Source of the DNA: Treponema sp.
Lineage (GTDB): Bacteria; Spirochaetota; Spirochaetia; Treponematales; Breznakiellaceae
Direction: 5' to 3'
DNA: 7,581 nt
Assembly (NCBI GenBank): GCA_031275515.1
Contig: JAISOQ010000003.1
Coordinates: 1-7,581 of the forward strand
Shown here: positions 5,965 through 7,581 of the stretch, one piece after another
How positions within the stretch are numbered: position 1 is the stretch's first letter
Layout: every line of letters starts with the position of its first letter
Notes under the pieces: model-generated
Told to the model about the DNA's origin: nothing
What the model saw: only the letters and a program-made list of their open reading frames with translations
Database searches by the model: none
Position numbers and translations under genes: made by a program

Positions 5965-7521
5965 TTAATTTACCTGCTGCCGCCGCAGGGCCCGTTCCGC
6001 CAGGTTCAGGTCCGCGGCGAGCTGACGGTTCCCGGGAAACTCCGCCAGAGCTGTCCTGATGAATTCCCGGGCCCGTTCGTATTCCCGGCTGTTGAAGAGG
6101 CTGGCAAAGCTGTTGTGCAGGTCCGCCACCCGGTTGGAGCGGTGGACTTTCAGGGCATCTTCCAGGCCGGGATTTTTGCCGTACCGGGCTATGGCCGCCT
6201 CAGTGTAGGCGATAGCCGCCGGGGGGCCCTGTTCGGAGGCGATACGTTCCCCTTCCTGTATCAGGATAAAATTCCGCATTTCCATAGCCCGGTCTGCCGA
6301 AAGGGTTAACTGGTTTTCGGCGGCGGTGATGGTTCTCAGCACTGCTTCCGCATCTTCGGTTCTGCGTATCCCGGAAATCCGTTTGAGCAGTTCGGCGTCT
6401 ACAAGCAGGGTATTCAATTGGCCGTACTGTTCCGGGCTTAACCGGGCAGTATACCGGGTCAGGAGGGTTCGGGCTTCGGAAATCTGCTGGCCTTTAAGCA
6501 GCTTGACCAGATAGTTGTTCAGGGCGGCGTAGGTAAACTCCTGCCACCGGGAATCGCCTGCCGTACTATCTGTATTCCCGTAATGCCGCCATGCGGTGTT
6601 GCACCATGCGAGGGCGTCGGCCTCCTTCCCCGCCGCGATAAGGGAAGCCCCGTAATTAAAGATACGATCCAACAGGTCCCGGTTGGGGTCCGCAAAAAAA
6701 GAGGAATTGATCGGGTTTGTCCGCCGGGCAAGGAGGGCCGCCCGGTCTACCGCCAGAGGAACCGCTTCGGGATACCGGCCCCGGCTTTCCAGGTCCGCAA
6801 TACGGTTGGAAAGGATGAGGGATGCCAGCTCAAGCTGGCTGATGGAAACCCGGTCCCGGTAATTCCGGGCGGGTACGTAGGCAAAGCCGGTTACCGTTCC
6901 AAAGGCGTCGTGGAATTCCCGGCGGCTTCCCGGATCAAAACCGTAGCGGTTGGTGGTTTCCACATCAATAGATTCGGTCCCTATGTTGACGGTCACAAAG
7001 GCATGGTCCCTAGTCATGACCCCCCGGACATCCAGCCCCACGGAAACAGCGAAGATAGTGTAGAGTACCGCCGAGGAAACGCAGTTGTACCGCCCGGAAT
7101 AAAAGATTTCGTCCACCTTGGTCTGATGGGTAGAATAGGTCTTGAGGAACCGGTCGTACATAAAAGTAAGCACATATTCCCCCCGTTCCCGGGGGCTTTT
7201 GGGCAGGGCGGACCGCTTCAGCTCCGCGGCTGCATTGATGATAATTTCCTTTATTTTTTTTTCGGCAGGAGTGCCGCTTTCCCCGGAAGCCCAGAGCGCT
7301 ATGTTCATCAAATCCTGCCAGAAATAGACCCCGTCCCGCTCCAGGAGGTTGAGTTCCCCCGCCCTGGGGTCCGCTTCCAGCCGGGGAAAGTTCCCCGTTG
7401 CGGTGACTTCCACAGCCCGGAGGGGAACGGCGGTTATGGCCGACGCAGCGAGTAAGCCCGCCAGGGCGAAGGTACGAGAAAAAAAAGTGAATTTTGATGA
7501 AGGACCGGCGCCGCGGTTCAT
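5965..7521 (-). CDS. Secreted transglutaminase-like protein with helical TPR-like C-terminal region
   Basis: The 518-residue protein starts with a signal peptide: basic residues, a hydrophobic stretch at about 17-33, and a likely cut after PLRA near 36. Residues about 110-220 carry a transglutaminase-like (papain-fold) core, with Cys147 in RYNCVSSAVLY, His173 in RDHAFVTV and Asp187 in SIDVETTNRYGFDPG. The Cys-His-Asp triad is complete, so a protease, amidase or transferase activity is possible. The C-terminal half is alpha-helical and Ala/Leu/Arg rich, with TPR-like segments near 289-315, 434-457 and 479-511, suggesting protein binding. It should act in the periplasm or on the surface. It is unrelated in theme to the sugar genes and converges on them. 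The ATG is the only start that keeps the signal peptide, but no Shine-Dalgarno is visible upstream. Substrate and partners are unknown. Confidence 0.8.
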   Translation of the reverse strand: MNRGAGPSSKFTFFSRTFALAGLLAASAITAVPLRAVEVTATGNFPRLEADPRAGELNLLERDGVYFWQDLMNIALWASGESGTPAEKKIKEIIINAAAELKRSALPKSPRERGEYVLTFMYDRFLKTYSTHQTKVDEIFYSGRYNCVSSAVLYTIFAVSVGLDVRGVMTRDHAFVTVNIGTESIDVETTNRYGFDPGSRREFHDAFGTVTGFAYVPARNYRDRVSISQLELASLILSNRIADLESRGRYPEAVPLAVDRAALLARRTNPINSSFFADPNRDLLDRIFNYGASLIAAGKEADALAWCNTAWRHYGNTDSTAGDSRWQEFTYAALNNYLVKLLKGQQISEARTLLTRYTARLSPEQYGQLNTLLVDAELLKRISGIRRTEDAEAVLRTITAAENQLTLSADRAMEMRNFILIQEGERIASEQGPPAAIAYTEAAIARYGKNPGLEDALKVHRSNRVADLHNSFASLFNSREYERAREFIRTALAEFPGNRQLAADLNLAERALRRQQVN

Positions 7522-7527
7522 ATTTGT

Positions 7528-7556
7528 ATTATAAACATAAATCGAACAAGTGAGAA
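7528..7556 (-). promoter_or_regulatory. Candidate promoter of the transglutaminase-like gene
   Basis: TATAAT (7533-7528) is preceded after 17 bases by TTCTCA (7556-7551), four of six matches to TTGACA. The ATG lies only 6 bases after the -10 box, so the transcript would start at or next to the start codon. That agrees with the missing ribosome binding site and suggests a leaderless mRNA. An upstream promoter outside the window is the alternative. Confidence 0.45.
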
Positions 7557-7581
7557 GCTCTTGGGCATGGTAAATTCTCCA

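Noticed and set aside
6583..7455. Plus-strand ORF of 290 codons opposite the transglutaminase-like gene
   Set aside because: It is antisense to a coding region with signal peptide and catalytic triad. Its openness reflects GC-rich codon usage.

Overview
The window looks like a chromosomal fragment from a carbohydrate-degrading bacterium. It is most probably a spirochaete of the Treponema group (inference). The grounds are an LplA/LplB/LplC-type sugar importer lying beside a GH105 hydrolase, a secreted transglutaminase-like protein, moderately GC-rich genes separated by AT-rich spacers, and long G/C homopolymer tracts next to promoters. No rRNA, tRNA, CRISPR array or transposase is visible. 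Species cannot be fixed without a search.

Layout: (1) 1-280 is a near-perfect inverted repeat around a run of G and C homopolymers. (2) 361-1482, minus strand, is a GH105/YteR-like unsaturated rhamnogalacturonyl hydrolase. (3) 1483-2529 is a long divergent regulatory region. (4) 2530-5961, plus strand, is a three-gene operon of two LplB/LplC-type permeases and an LplA/YtcQ-type lipoprotein. (5) 5965-7521, minus strand, is a secreted transglutaminase-like protein with a helical, TPR-like C-terminal half. It converges on the operon with only 3 bases between stop codons.

The hydrolase and importer form a small pectin (rhamnogalacturonan) utilisation locus. The lipoprotein would catch an oligosaccharide outside the membrane, the two permeases would move it in, and the GH105 enzyme would remove the unsaturated galacturonyl residue left by a lyase. 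The lyase, the transporter ATPase and any dedicated regulator are not in the window.

The most unusual content is a dispersed promoter-leader repeat, present as copies A (196-432, minus), B (1497-1674, minus), C (1850-2080, plus) and a partial copy 0 (1-84, plus). The three fuller copies each carry TTGACA-18-TATAAT followed by a leader with a Shine-Dalgarno and a TTG codon. Copy B drives the hydrolase and copy C faces the importer operon, so one repeated cassette appears to co-regulate both divergent units. Copies A and C run from the leader frame into a poly-G or poly-C tract that starts at exactly codon 34. Behind the 17-C tract of copy C lies an open frame of about 143 codons that ends in an ATGATTAA overlap with the first permease. 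Loss of one C, or gain of two, would fuse the leader to it. Copy A also supplies the last 23 codons of the hydrolase, whose stop codon lies inside the copy A -35 box.
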